From positions 40,160 to 104,159 of the forward strand of contig JAFAEL010000092.1 of NCBI GenBank assembly GCA_023423995.1: a stretch of 64,000 nt of DNA. The letters run 5' to 3'. This DNA is from Pseudomonadota bacterium. Its GTDB lineage: Bacteria; Pseudomonadota; Alphaproteobacteria; Rhizobiales; Beijerinckiaceae. A model generated the notes under the pieces. The model was not told the origin of the DNA and ran no database searches. It saw only the letters and a list, made by a program, of their open reading frames with translations. Shown one piece after another: positions 27,514 to 36,084 of the stretch; the stretch's first letter is position 1, and every line of letters begins with the position of its first letter. Both the position numbers and the translations under genes were made by a program.

Positions 27514-29999
27514 GCCAATGCTTCCTCGAGCAACATCGCTTCCGCTTCTGCCAGGATCTCGTCCGCCGCTTCCCCGATCACGCTCTCGCGCCCGATCTCG
27601 AGAATGAGCGAGATGGCGAGCGGGGAGACGCGGTCGAGTGCCTTATGCCTGATTCGTCCCTTGATGCGGGCCAGCATGGCGCCGAGCCTCTTCACATCCA
27701 GGAGACCGGTCGCCGCATCCGCCCGCGCGGCGCGGAGCAGGATGTGGTCCGGCTCGTGACGGCGAAGGACATCGTAGACGAGATCTGTCGAAATCGTGAC
27801 CTGGCGCCGCGTCTTGCGCTCGCCAGGGTGGTTGCGCTCGATCAGGCCCGCAATGACCGCGCAGTCGCGGAAGGTCCGCTTCATCATGGCGGATTCGGCG
27901 AGCCATTCCTCCAGGTCGTCGCCGAGCATGTCCTGCCCGAACAGCGCGTCCAGGAATCCCGGCTCCGCCTCTGCGCGGGCGCCGATATCGCCCATGCACC
28001 AGGTGGCGATGCCGTAATCGTTTGCCACGAAGCCGAGCGGGCGCAGCCGGGCGCGCTCGAGCCGCCGGGTGAGGAGCATGCCGAGCGTCTGGTGCGCGAG
28101 TCGCCCCTCGAACGGGAAGGCGACGAGGTAGTGCCGGCGCTGGCGCGGGAACGTCTCGATCAGCATCTCGCCGGGCTCGGGGATGACCGAGCGGCGCTGC
28201 TGCTGATGCAGCCATTCGTCGGCACCCATCGGGAGCCGGTGCCATTCCGACGGATGCGCGAGCAGGCCGCGGACCCGTTCGGCCAGAAAGGTGGAGAGCG
28301 GGAACTTCGCGCCCGCATAGGCGGGGATCTTGGGGTCGGTGCCGGCGGTCGTCCGCGTGACCAGGGCCTCGTCCTCGTGAATGGCCTCGAAGCGGAGGAT
28401 CTCGCCGGCGAAGATAAAGGTGTCGCCCGGGCTCATCGCCTCGACGAAGCCTTCCTCCACCTCGCCGAGGACGCGCCCGCGGCGCGGCACCACGGCGCCC
28501 GGCTTGCCCGAGGACGACCGCGACAGGCGCACCTTCAGCATCGTGGCCTCGGTGATCGTCCCGACATTCATCCGGTATTGCTGGGCGACGCGACCGTCGC
28601 GCACGCGCCAGAGTCCGTCCGGCCCGCGCCGGATCTTCGCGAAGCGCTCATAGGCGCGGAGCGAGTATCCGCCCGTCGCCACAAAATCGACGACGGCCTC
28701 GAAATCCTCCCAGGCAAGGCCGGCATAGGGCGCCGCCTGCCGGATCTCCTCGTAGAGCTGTTCGAGCGCGAACGGCTCCGCGCAGGCGCGGCCGAGCACA
28801 TGCTGGGCGAGTACGTCGAGAGCGCCGATGCGCGGATCGGGCGTGTCCTGCGCTGCGACCGCGATCGCGTCGAGCGCCGCTTGGCATTCGAGGATCTCGA
28901 AACGGTTCGTCGGGGCGAGATAGGCCTTCGAAGGCTCGTCCATGCGGTGATTGGCCCGGCCGATCCGCTGCATGATGCGCGAGGCGCCCTTGGGGGCGCC
29001 GACATTCACGACGAGGTCGACGTCGCCCCAGTCGATGCCGAGATCAAGCGTCGCGGTGCAGACCACGGCCTTGAGCTTGCCGGCCGTCATCGCGGCCTCG
29101 ACCCGGCGGCGCTGCTCCACGTCGAGCGAGCCGTGATGGATCGCGATCGGCAGGACGTCGTCGTTCAGCCGCCAGAGCTCCTGAAAGGTGTATTCCGCCT
29201 GGAAGCGCGTGTTGGTGAAGACCAGCGTCGTCTTGTGCTGGCGGATCAGTTCGTAGATCGCCGGCATCGCGGTCGGCCCGAGATGGCCGGCAAGCGGCAG
29301 GTCGTGACCGAGATCGAGCATGCGGATGTCCGGCTCCGCTCCACCCTCGACGACGATGAGGTCGGCAATCGTTCCAGTACCCTGCGGCACCAGATAGCGC
29401 CGGAGCGCGTCCGGCTCGCGGACGGTGGCAGAGAGGCCGGTCGTGGACAGCCCGGGGGCGATCGCCCACAGTCGCGCGAGATCAAGCGAAAGCAAGTCGC
29501 CGCGCTTGGAGGTGACGAGGGCGTGCAACTCGTCGAGCACGACGCGCTTCAAGCCGCCGAAGAGCTCCGAGGCGCTGGGTGACGCCAGCATGAGCGCGAG
29601 TTGCTCGGGGGTGGTCATGAGGATGTCCGGCGGTCGCTCCACCTGCCGCTTGCGCTTGGCCGGCGGCGTGTCGCCCGTACGGGTCTCGATGCGGATCGGA
29701 AGGTCCATCTCGCGCACCGGCGTCTCGACGTTGCGGGCGACGTCGATCGCGAGCGCCTTGAGGGGCGAGATGTAGAGGGTGTGCAGTCCCCTCCCCTTCA
29801 GGGGAGCCGGGCCGGCCGCGGCGAGATCGACGAGGCTCGGCAAAAAGCCGGCCAGCGTCTTGCCCGCGCCGGTCGGGGCGACGAGCAGGGTCGAGCGGCC
29901 ATCCTGCGCCCTCTCCAGGAGTTCGAGCTGATGCGGTCGGGGCGCCCAGCCGCGAGACGCGAACCACTCGCGAAAGTGCGCGGGGAGGAGGTCGTCCAT
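27510..29999 (-). CDS. Ligase-associated DNA-damage-response DEXH-box helicase (Lhr-like)
   Basis: 829 residues, superfamily 2 helicase. Walker A APTGAGKT at 41-48, DEXH box DELH near 157, SAT motif GLSATVRE, and the C-terminal helicase domain with QRIGRANHRMDEPSKAYL near 345; the Lhr-specific C-terminal domain follows. The TIGR04121-type protein is thought to act in DNA repair together with PdeM. Translationally coupled to pdeM by a GTGA overlap. It is first in the two-gene operon; the plus-strand gene at 30132 diverges from it. Confidence 0.92.
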   Translation of the reverse strand: MDDLLPAHFREWFASRGWAPRPHQLELLERAQDGRSTLLVAPTGAGKTLAGFLPSLVDLAAAGPAPLKGRGLHTLYISPLKALAIDVARNVETPVREMDLPIRIETRTGDTPPAKRKRQVERPPDILMTTPEQLALMLASPSASELFGGLKRVVLDELHALVTSKRGDLLSLDLARLWAIAPGLSTTGLSATVREPDALRRYLVPQGTGTIADLIVVEGGAEPDIRMLDLGHDLPLAGHLGPTAMPAIYELIRQHKTTLVFTNTRFQAEYTFQELWRLNDDVLPIAIHHGSLDVEQRRRVEAAMTAGKLKAVVCTATLDLGIDWGDVDLVVNVGAPKGASRIMQRIGRANHRMDEPSKAYLAPTNRFEILECQAALDAIAVAAQDTPDPRIGALDVLAQHVLGRACAEPFALEQLYEEIRQAAPYAGLAWEDFEAVVDFVATGGYSLRAYERFAKIRRGPDGLWRVRDGRVAQQYRMNVGTITEATMLKVRLSRSSSGKPGAVVPRRGRVLGEVEEGFVEAMSPGDTFIFAGEILRFEAIHEDEALVTRTTAGTDPKIPAYAGAKFPLSTFLAERVRGLLAHPSEWHRLPMGADEWLHQQQRRSVIPEPGEMLIETFPRQRRHYLVAFPFEGRLAHQTLGMLLTRRLERARLRPLGFVANDYGIATWCMGDIGARAEAEPGFLDALFGQDMLGDDLEEWLAESAMMKRTFRDCAVIAGLIERNHPGERKTRRQVTISTDLVYDVLRRHEPDHILLRAARADAATGLLDVKRLGAMLARIKGRIRHKALDRVSPLAISLILEIGRESVIGEAADEILAEAEAMLLEEALA

Positions 30000-30131
30000 T
30001 GTTGTACCGGATTACACCCCAGAGGTCGGACCGGCATAACTCCACCCGTCGACGTCGAGAGGAACCGTAGACGCAAGTCTTGAAGTCGATACTGTGGCCG
30101 AGCCACTGAAAGATGTTGCCCAGAGGATCGG

Positions 30132-31118
30132 ATGACCCGCATTAGCCGCCGCCGCATGTTGTCTGGGGCCGTGGGCCTGGGAGCGCTGGCGGGCGGTCCG
30201 GCGCGTCTCGTCTCGCCCTCGCTGGCGGCCGCCCCGCTCGCGACCGCGCAGGCGCCGAGCTATTACCGTCACACCCTCGGGACGTTCCAGGTCACGATCG
30301 TGAGCGACGGGGCCCGCCCCATGCCGCTTCCGGCATCCTTCGTCCGCAACGTGTCGAACGAGCAGGTCCTCGCGGCTGCCGAGGCGGCCTACATGCCGAA
30401 GGGCAAGATCATCGCGCCCTTCAACCCGATCGTGGTCAATACGGGGACGAAGCTGGTCCTGATCGACACCGGCTACGGGCCGGGCCTCGGCCCCACAGTC
30501 GGGCTGCTGCCCGCAACGCTCGCCGCTGCCGGGTTCGACCCGAAGTCGATCGACATCGTCCTGATCTCCCACATGCATGGCGACCACATACTCGGGCTGA
30601 AGAACCCGGATGGCTCGCTCGCCTTCCCGAATGCAGAGATCAAGGTGCCCGAGCACGACTGGGCCTATTGGATGAGCGACGAAAACATGGCCCGGGCGCC
30701 CGAGGGGTTCCAGAAATCCTCGTTCGGATTCGCGAAGAAGATCTTTTCGGACATTGGCGAGCGCGCAACGCGGTTCCGCTGGGGACAGGAAGTCGTGCCA
30801 GGGATCACGTCCGTCGAGTCGCCCGGGCACACGCCGGGGCATTCCTCGTTCCTGATCCAGTCCGGCGGAGCCAGCCTCTTTTATCAGGGCGACGTGACCA
30901 ACGTGCCGGAACTCTTCCTGCGGAATCCGGATTGGCAGGTCATGTTCGATGCCGAACCGGATCGTGCCGTCGCGACGCGGCGGCGCATCTACGACATGCT
31001 CTCGACAGATCGCCTGCTCGTATCGGGCTATCACTTCCCCTTCCCCGGGCTGGGCCACATCGAAAAGGTGGGAACGGGCTACAGGCTCGTTCCTGCCGCG
31101 TGGAACCCGGTGCTGTAG
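30132..31118 (+). CDS. Tat-exported metallo-beta-lactamase-fold hydrolase
   Basis: 328 residues. Twin-arginine signal SRRRMLSGAVGLGALAG at about 5-21, so export is folded, via Tat, to the periplasm. Zinc motif HMHGDH at 147-152, preceded by IDTGYGPGLG and followed by PGHTPGHSSF and GDVTNVPEL, the standard MBL order; a late histidine in GYHFPFPGLGH. Resembles AhlD/AiiA-like lactonases and arylsulfatase-like exported members, so the substrate stays open. GAGG lies upstream of the ATG. Confidence 0.87.
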   Translation: MTRISRRRMLSGAVGLGALAGGPARLVSPSLAAAPLATAQAPSYYRHTLGTFQVTIVSDGARPMPLPASFVRNVSNEQVLAAAEAAYMPKGKIIAPFNPIVVNTGTKLVLIDTGYGPGLGPTVGLLPATLAAAGFDPKSIDIVLISHMHGDHILGLKNPDGSLAFPNAEIKVPEHDWAYWMSDENMARAPEGFQKSSFGFAKKIFSDIGERATRFRWGQEVVPGITSVESPGHTPGHSSFLIQSGGASLFYQGDVTNVPELFLRNPDWQVMFDAEPDRAVATRRRIYDMLSTDRLLVSGYHFPFPGLGHIEKVGTGYRLVPAAWNPVL

Positions 31119-31168
31119 AAGTTCCTCACCCAATCCGCCGAGCGTAGCCTCGGCCCAACGAGGATCGC

Positions 31169-31393
31169 ATGGCGCTCCACATTCGGGACGAGGAGACCGA
31201 GCGCCTCGTGCGCAGCCTGTCCTCGCTCAAGAAGGTCGGGCTGACGGAGGCCGTGCGGTTCGCGGTGGAGAACGAGCTACAACGCATCCCGCTCCGGGAA
31301 CGCATACGGCCGATCCAGGATCGGATCGCCGCGATGCCGAAGACCGGCCTGAAAGCCGACAAGGCCTTCTTCGACGAGCTCTGCGGCGAATGA
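31169..31393 (+). CDS. vapB: VapB-type antitoxin
   Basis: 74 residues of the PSK_trans_fac (PF07704) type: an N-terminal RHH-like DNA-binding half (MALHIRDEETERLVRSL, LTEAVRFAVENEL) and a C-terminal toxin-binding half. Stop overlaps the toxin gene as ATGA. VapB proteins neutralise their PIN toxin and repress the operon. Upstream, only a short imperfect dyad (CCTCG/CGAGG near the start) is visible. Confidence 0.85.
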   Translation: MALHIRDEETERLVRSLSSLKKVGLTEAVRFAVENELQRIPLRERIRPIQDRIAAMPKTGLKADKAFFDELCGE

Positions 31394-31785
31394 AGATCGT
31401 CGATGGATCGGCATTGACCGCCCTGGGGGTCGGCGGCCCGGACGATGAACGCGTCACCGGCCAGCTGGAGGAAGCGAAGCAGCGCGTGACACATCCTCTC
31501 GCGGTCTACGCGGCGACGGCAGCGATTGCCCGAGAGACGGGCCGCCCGATCGATGCGGCCTACCGCACTCTGGCGGAGTTGATGACGGCAGCCGAGATCG
31601 AACTCGTGCCGGTGGGAGAGCCGGAGACCATCACGGCGCTGGAGGCCTACGCTCGCTACGGCAAGGGCGGGAAGCACCCCGCCCAGCTCAACATGGAAGA
31701 GTGCTTCTCCTACGCGATCGCGAAGCTTCGTGGCGCTGGCCTCGTGTATGCGGGCGAGGCCTTCGCCAAAACCGACCTCGCCTGA
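31390..31785 (+). CDS. vapC: VapC-like PIN-domain protein with altered active site
   Basis: 131 residues, same length as the VapC at 60558-60953. Keeps Asp5 (KIVDGSA) and the LN-x-x-CFSYA and F-x-KTD framework, but the other three catalytic acids are changed: position 41 is Ala (VYAATA, where Glu is expected), 104 is Glu (NMEEC for the usual FGDC) and 124 is Ala (GEAF for GEDF/GDDF). PIN toxins cut RNA with magnesium held by four acids, so this one is probably weak or inactive. The reading frame is intact and ATGA-coupled to vapB, which argues it is still expressed. Confidence 0.82.
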   Translation: MKIVDGSALTALGVGGPDDERVTGQLEEAKQRVTHPLAVYAATAAIARETGRPIDAAYRTLAELMTAAEIELVPVGEPETITALEAYARYGKGGKHPAQLNMEECFSYAIAKLRGAGLVYAGEAFAKTDLA

Positions 31786-31788
31786 GCT

Positions 31789-32715
31789 TCACCTCGCCAG
31801 GACCATCACCAGCCCGGGCACGTCCCGCCCACGCTCCCGTCGGGCCGGGGCACTCTCCAGGAGCATCGGCTCGAGGGCGACTTCCTGCGCCAGGCTTCGC
31901 AGATGACGCTCGCCGTGGGCGTAGCGCTGATCAGCGCCCAGGATCGCCCCCTCCCCGGCATGCGACTGCGCCGTGAAGGCGAAGAGCCCGCCGGGGGCGA
32001 GCGCGGCGGCAGCGGCCGCGAAGATGGGGGCGAGGTCCCCGACATAGACGAAGACGTCGGCAGCGAGCACGAGGTCGGCTTTCCCGTCCGGGCGTGCTCT
32101 GAGCCAGGGGGCGAGGTCGCCCACCTCCACCTCGTCGTAGATGCGCTTGACCTCGGCTTTCCGGACCATGGCGGGCGAAAGGTCCACCCCGACGATCCGC
32201 CCGCATTCCGGCCGGAAAATCTCGGCCGCGAGGCCGGTGCCGCAGCCGAGATCCAGCATCAGGTCGAACCGGAACGGGCGCAGCAGTAGGCTGCAGGCGC
32301 GACGGACGGCATCGTGCAGGAGCTCCGGCCCGCGATAGGCGAGACTCTGGCGCAGGTGCCGCTCGAAACGGGAGGCATATTCGTCGAAGAGGGACCGCAC
32401 GTAGGCGGTGCTCATGGCGTCTTCCGGCTTGGCGGCCCCAAGCCCGGCGAGTCTCAGGCCGGCACCGAGGACGTCATCCGGATCCAGCCGCCGGGCTGTC
32501 GCGAACGCCGCCAGGGCTTCCGCCCGGGCGCTCGCCTCCGCTTCGCCGATGCGTTCGCAGGCCTCCCCGAGGAGGAGCCACGCCGCCGTGAACCCGGGCG
32601 CGAGCTCCAGCGCCTGGCGGGCGAGGTCGGCTGCGGCCGGCCAGTCGCCCTCGTCGAAGGCGGATTTTCCGTACGCATAGCGGCGGTCGGCGAGAAGATC
32701 GCCCGAGCTCCTCAT
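31789..32715 (-). CDS. TPR-containing SAM-dependent methyltransferase
   Basis: 308 residues from ATG at 32715, within an ATGA overlap with ampG. N-terminal TPR-like helices about 10-90 (DEGDWPAAADLARQALELAPGF), then a class I methyltransferase fold with motif I LDLGCGTGLAAEIF near 152 and GVDLSPAMVRKA near 175. The combination is a known type among alphaproteobacterial 'methyltransferase domain-containing' proteins; the substrate is unknown. The frame continues upstream into ampG, but that part is not this gene. Confidence 0.85.
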   Translation of the reverse strand: MRSSGDLLADRRYAYGKSAFDEGDWPAAADLARQALELAPGFTAAWLLLGEACERIGEAEASARAEALAAFATARRLDPDDVLGAGLRLAGLGAAKPEDAMSTAYVRSLFDEYASRFERHLRQSLAYRGPELLHDAVRRACSLLLRPFRFDLMLDLGCGTGLAAEIFRPECGRIVGVDLSPAMVRKAEVKRIYDEVEVGDLAPWLRARPDGKADLVLAADVFVYVGDLAPIFAAAAAALAPGGLFAFTAQSHAGEGAILGADQRYAHGERHLRSLAQEVALEPMLLESAPARRERGRDVPGLVMVLAR

Positions 32716-34046
32716 CAGCTCGCCCGGGCGGGCACGAGACGATCGGCGTCGTCGGACTCCGCCTGCGGCTGCTCCTCGGCGACACGCCCGTACATAATCG
32801 CCAGAACCAGCACGGGCAGGCCGATCGCGGCTGTCAGGGCGAAGAAGGTGGAGAAGCCGTAGGCGGCCACCATGAAGCCGGACAGGCCGGAGACGAGCTT
32901 GCCGGGCAGCGCGTACAGGGAAGAGAGCAGCGCGTATTGCGTCGCGGCAAACCCGACCCCCGTGAGGCCCGACATATAGGCCATGAGGGCCGTCCCGGCG
33001 AAGGTGCCGGAGAAGTTGTCGATGGAGATAGCGACCGCCAGCCGCCAAACCTCCGGCGCGCCCATTGCCAGCCACGAGAAGGCGAGGTTCGAGGCCGCGC
33101 CCGCGATCGCCCCCGCGATCAGGGTCGGATAGAGGCCGAACCGGGCAATCGACCAGCCGCCCACGAAGGCACCCACGATCCCGATCCAGATGCCGTAGAG
33201 CTTGGAAACGGCGGCGATCTCCGGAAGCGTGAAGCCCATCCGGATGTAGAACGGGTTCGCCATCACGCCCGAGACGAAGTCCGGCATGCGGTAGAAGGCC
33301 ACAAGGGCCAGCACGGCGATCAGCCGCGGACCCTGGCGCCGGTAGAGGTCGCTGATCGGGGCCGCGACGGCACGTCCGAAGGAGAAGCGTTCGCGCGGCT
33401 TCGCCGGATCGCTCGCGGCCGCGGGGGCCCGCATCCGCTCGGGCGCCGGAGCAAGGAGGGACGCCACGAAGCCGACGCCCATGAGGGCGGCCATCGTCAG
33501 GTAGGAGACCTGCCAGCCGGCCGAACCGGCGATGAACAGCGCGCCGGCGCCGGCGCTGATCAGGCCGAGCCGATAGCCGAGCTGGTAGGCCGCGAGCATC
33601 GAGCCCTGTCGCTCGATGTCGGCCGACTCGATGCGCCAGGCGTCCACCACGATGTCCTGCGTGGCGGCCGAGAAGGCCAGCAGGAAGGCCGCGACGCCGA
33701 GAACGGGCAGCGAGGTGATCGGGTCGGTGACCGACATCAGGAGGAGGGACAGCCCGGCGCAGGCCTGGGCCAGCACCATCCAGGACCGGCGACGGCCGAG
33801 GAGCCGCGACAGGACCGGTATGTCGAAGGCGTCGACGACCGGGGCCCACAGGAACTTGAAGCTGTAGGGAAGCAGGAGATAGGCGAAAAGCCCGATCGCC
33901 TTGATGTCGATGTCAGCGGTCGCGAGCCGCGCCGTGAACGTTCCCCCGACGAGCAGGAAGGGGAGCCCGCAGGAAAAACCGAGGAACAGCATCAGGGCCA
34001 CGCGTCGGTCGGCGTAGCTCTTCAGGCTCTCCAGGGGTGACCGCAT
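32715..34046 (-). CDS. ampG: AmpG-type muropeptide permease (MFS)
   Basis: 443 residues, about 12-14 membrane helices. N-terminal SYADRRVALMLFLGFSCGLPFLL and PYSFKFLWAPVVDAFDIP are characteristic AmpG stretches, with QDIVVDAWRIE near 140. AmpG imports anhydro-muropeptides for wall recycling and links it to beta-lactamase induction. The AmpD-like amidase at 8999-9766 could process its cargo, though it is far away. Upstream partner of the methyltransferase. Confidence 0.92.
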   Translation of the reverse strand: MRSPLESLKSYADRRVALMLFLGFSCGLPFLLVGGTFTARLATADIDIKAIGLFAYLLLPYSFKFLWAPVVDAFDIPVLSRLLGRRRSWMVLAQACAGLSLLLMSVTDPITSLPVLGVAAFLLAFSAATQDIVVDAWRIESADIERQGSMLAAYQLGYRLGLISAGAGALFIAGSAGWQVSYLTMAALMGVGFVASLLAPAPERMRAPAAASDPAKPRERFSFGRAVAAPISDLYRRQGPRLIAVLALVAFYRMPDFVSGVMANPFYIRMGFTLPEIAAVSKLYGIWIGIVGAFVGGWSIARFGLYPTLIAGAIAGAASNLAFSWLAMGAPEVWRLAVAISIDNFSGTFAGTALMAYMSGLTGVGFAATQYALLSSLYALPGKLVSGLSGFMVAAYGFSTFFALTAAIGLPVLVLAIMYGRVAEEQPQAESDDADRLVPARAS

Positions 34047-34094
34047 CTTCTCGACCTCGGAGGGGGCATCCGGCCGATCATAGCTGAGAAAGCG

Positions 34095-35969
34095 TTAACG
34101 GGCTCCGTTCCCGCTCGGAGCGGCGTCCGAGTCGGATGTGTCGCCCGAATTCCGCCTGAACCGGCTCCAGATCTGCCAGATGAGAGGGTAGCGGCGGTCG
34201 CGCGCATGCACGCTATCCTCCCCGTCCTCCCGGACGAGATAGATCTCGCGGTCGTGGTAATGCTCGAGACCGGGCCGGTGCCCGACGCTCAGGAGCGTCA
34301 CGGTCGCCAGTTCCTTGGAGAAGAACTCCATCATCCTGGCCTGACTCACCTCGTCCAGCGCCGAGGTCGCCTCGTCCATGATGGCGATGTCGGGCGGGTG
34401 GATGAGGAGCCGCGCGAAGGCGAGCCGCTGCTTTTCTCCGCCTGACAGGATCCCGTCCCAGTTCTCCTCCGCGTTCAGCCTCTCTCCCATGTGGGAGAGG
34501 CCGCAGCGCGCCAGCGCATCCACGAGCTTGGCGTCCGACACGCGTCCATCGTCCGGATAGGGGTAGAGCAGCGCGTGTCGAAGGGTGCCGAGCGGCAGGT
34601 ACGGCCGCTGCGGCATGAATGTGACCTTGGCCCGGCGCGGCCGCAGGATCGTTCCCGAGCCCCAGGGCCACAAGCCAGCCATGGCGCGGATCAGGGTGGA
34701 TTTTCCCGTCCCGGAATCTCCCTTCACCAGGACCTTCTCGCCCTTCTGGATCGTGGTCGAGGCGCCCTCGATCATCATGACGCCGTTCTGCTGCTTGATG
34801 GACAGGTTCTCGATGTGGATCGCGTCGTCGGGGCTGTAGCCGAGGACAATCGTCTCGTCGGGTCCGCCCTGCCCGATGGTTGCATCGAGCGCGTCCATCG
34901 CCTGGGACAGCTCGACCACGCGCTGGGAGGAGGCGAGCGTCTCAGCGAGCCGAACCGCATTGTCGATGAGCCAGTTCAGGGCGATCTGGGCCTGCGTGAA
35001 GGCGGTGGCGATCTGCATGAGTTCGCCGAGGCTGAGTTCGCCGGCGAGGTATTTCGGGGCTCCGAGCAGCAGCGGGACGACGGGCGCCAGCACCGAGTTC
35101 GCGTTGGAGACCCAGGTCATGTGCGCCTGCTTGGCGATGACCCGAAGCCAGCGTTGCGCGAGCGCCCCGAAGGTCTCCTTGAGGCGCTCCCGCTCGTCGT
35201 CGTCGCCGCCGATCAGCGCGATGTTCTCGGCGGATTCCCGGACGCGGGTGAGCTCGTAGCGGAGCTGGGCCTCGCCGGCGTTCTTGCGCTCCACGCCCCG
35301 GATCAGGGGGCGGCCGATGAGGACCATGGCGGCCGAGGTCAGCCCCGCATAGATCACAGCCGACACGACCATGTAGCCCGGGACCCAGACTGGGCCGATC
35401 TGGAGCGCTCCTCCGACCACCCACAGGACGCCGAAGAACGCACCTGCAGCGAGAATCGCGTTCAGGAGGCCGATCGCGAAATCCACGAAGGGCTCGACCG
35501 CGAGCCGGACATCGTCAGCGATCCGAAACTCGGGATGGGCCCCATCGCCTCCCACGATGGTGAGCTGGTAGAAGCGCCGCTCCGACAGCCAGCGGTCGAC
35601 GAGCTTGTGGGTCAGCCACCGGCGCCAGCTGAGCTGGAGCCGCATCCGGGCATGGACCTGGAGGACGGCCACCGCTGCCGCCGCAAAGGCCAGGCCGAGA
35701 ACAATCCCGACCCCGAGCGTGACAGAGCCGACGTTCTTCTGCTCGAGGGCATCGAAGAAGAATTTGTTCCAGCGATTGATGAGGAGCGCGACGCCGACAT
35801 TCGCAAGGACCAGCGCGATGACGGCAGCCGTCAGGCCCCAGGCCTGCCGCCGCGCGGGACCGCGCCAGAACCCGCTCGCAAGCCGCCGGAATGCGCTCGC
35901 GATCGCGACTGGGGACGGGTCGGCTACTTCCTGAGCGCTGGCCGGATCGGTCCGGTCTGGCGTAGTCAC
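34095..35969 (-). CDS. ABC transporter with fused membrane and ATPase domains (YddA / BacA-BclA-like)
   Basis: 624 residues from GTG at 35969, where GGAGG lies about 8 bases upstream; a longer frame to 36215 overlaps the dcd gene and is rejected. Membrane domain (ABC_membrane_2 type) about 30-330 with WRRWLTHKLVDRWL and ERKNAGEAQLRYELTRVRESAE; ATPase with Walker A GDSGTGKST near 415, signature LSGGEKQR near 509 and Walker B IAIMDEATSALDE near 530. Half-transporter likely working as a dimer. Related rhizobial BclA proteins import peptides; that role here is inference, YddA-like function is equally possible. Confidence 0.87.
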   Translation of the reverse strand: MTTPDRTDPASAQEVADPSPVAIASAFRRLASGFWRGPARRQAWGLTAAVIALVLANVGVALLINRWNKFFFDALEQKNVGSVTLGVGIVLGLAFAAAAVAVLQVHARMRLQLSWRRWLTHKLVDRWLSERRFYQLTIVGGDGAHPEFRIADDVRLAVEPFVDFAIGLLNAILAAGAFFGVLWVVGGALQIGPVWVPGYMVVSAVIYAGLTSAAMVLIGRPLIRGVERKNAGEAQLRYELTRVRESAENIALIGGDDDERERLKETFGALAQRWLRVIAKQAHMTWVSNANSVLAPVVPLLLGAPKYLAGELSLGELMQIATAFTQAQIALNWLIDNAVRLAETLASSQRVVELSQAMDALDATIGQGGPDETIVLGYSPDDAIHIENLSIKQQNGVMMIEGASTTIQKGEKVLVKGDSGTGKSTLIRAMAGLWPWGSGTILRPRRAKVTFMPQRPYLPLGTLRHALLYPYPDDGRVSDAKLVDALARCGLSHMGERLNAEENWDGILSGGEKQRLAFARLLIHPPDIAIMDEATSALDEVSQARMMEFFSKELATVTLLSVGHRPGLEHYHDREIYLVREDGEDSVHARDRRYPLIWQIWSRFRRNSGDTSDSDAAPSGNGAR

Positions 35970-36010
35970 CGCAAGGCCTCCGCGCGCACCGGGGCCCCCT
36001 CCACCGTCGC

Positions 36011-36032
36011 CGGGCCCTAACGTTTGGGCCCG
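36011..36032 (-). terminator. Possible terminator after dcd
   Basis: CGGGCCC (36011-36017) and its complement (36026-36032) with an 8-base loop, in the 115 bases between the dcd stop and the ABC transporter start. Short stem and no U-run, so only a weak call. Confidence 0.35.
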
Positions 36033-36084
36033 CCTGGAGATCTTCAATCCCGCCGATAAGCCGGGAACAATCCCGTGATCGACC

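Noticed and set aside
30132..31118. The MBL-fold gene next to the helicase as the missing ligase-associated exonuclease.
   Set aside because: It has a Tat signal and periplasmic lactonase-like order of motifs, is divergent from the helicase, and lacks the beta-CASP extension expected of the DNA-processing enzyme.
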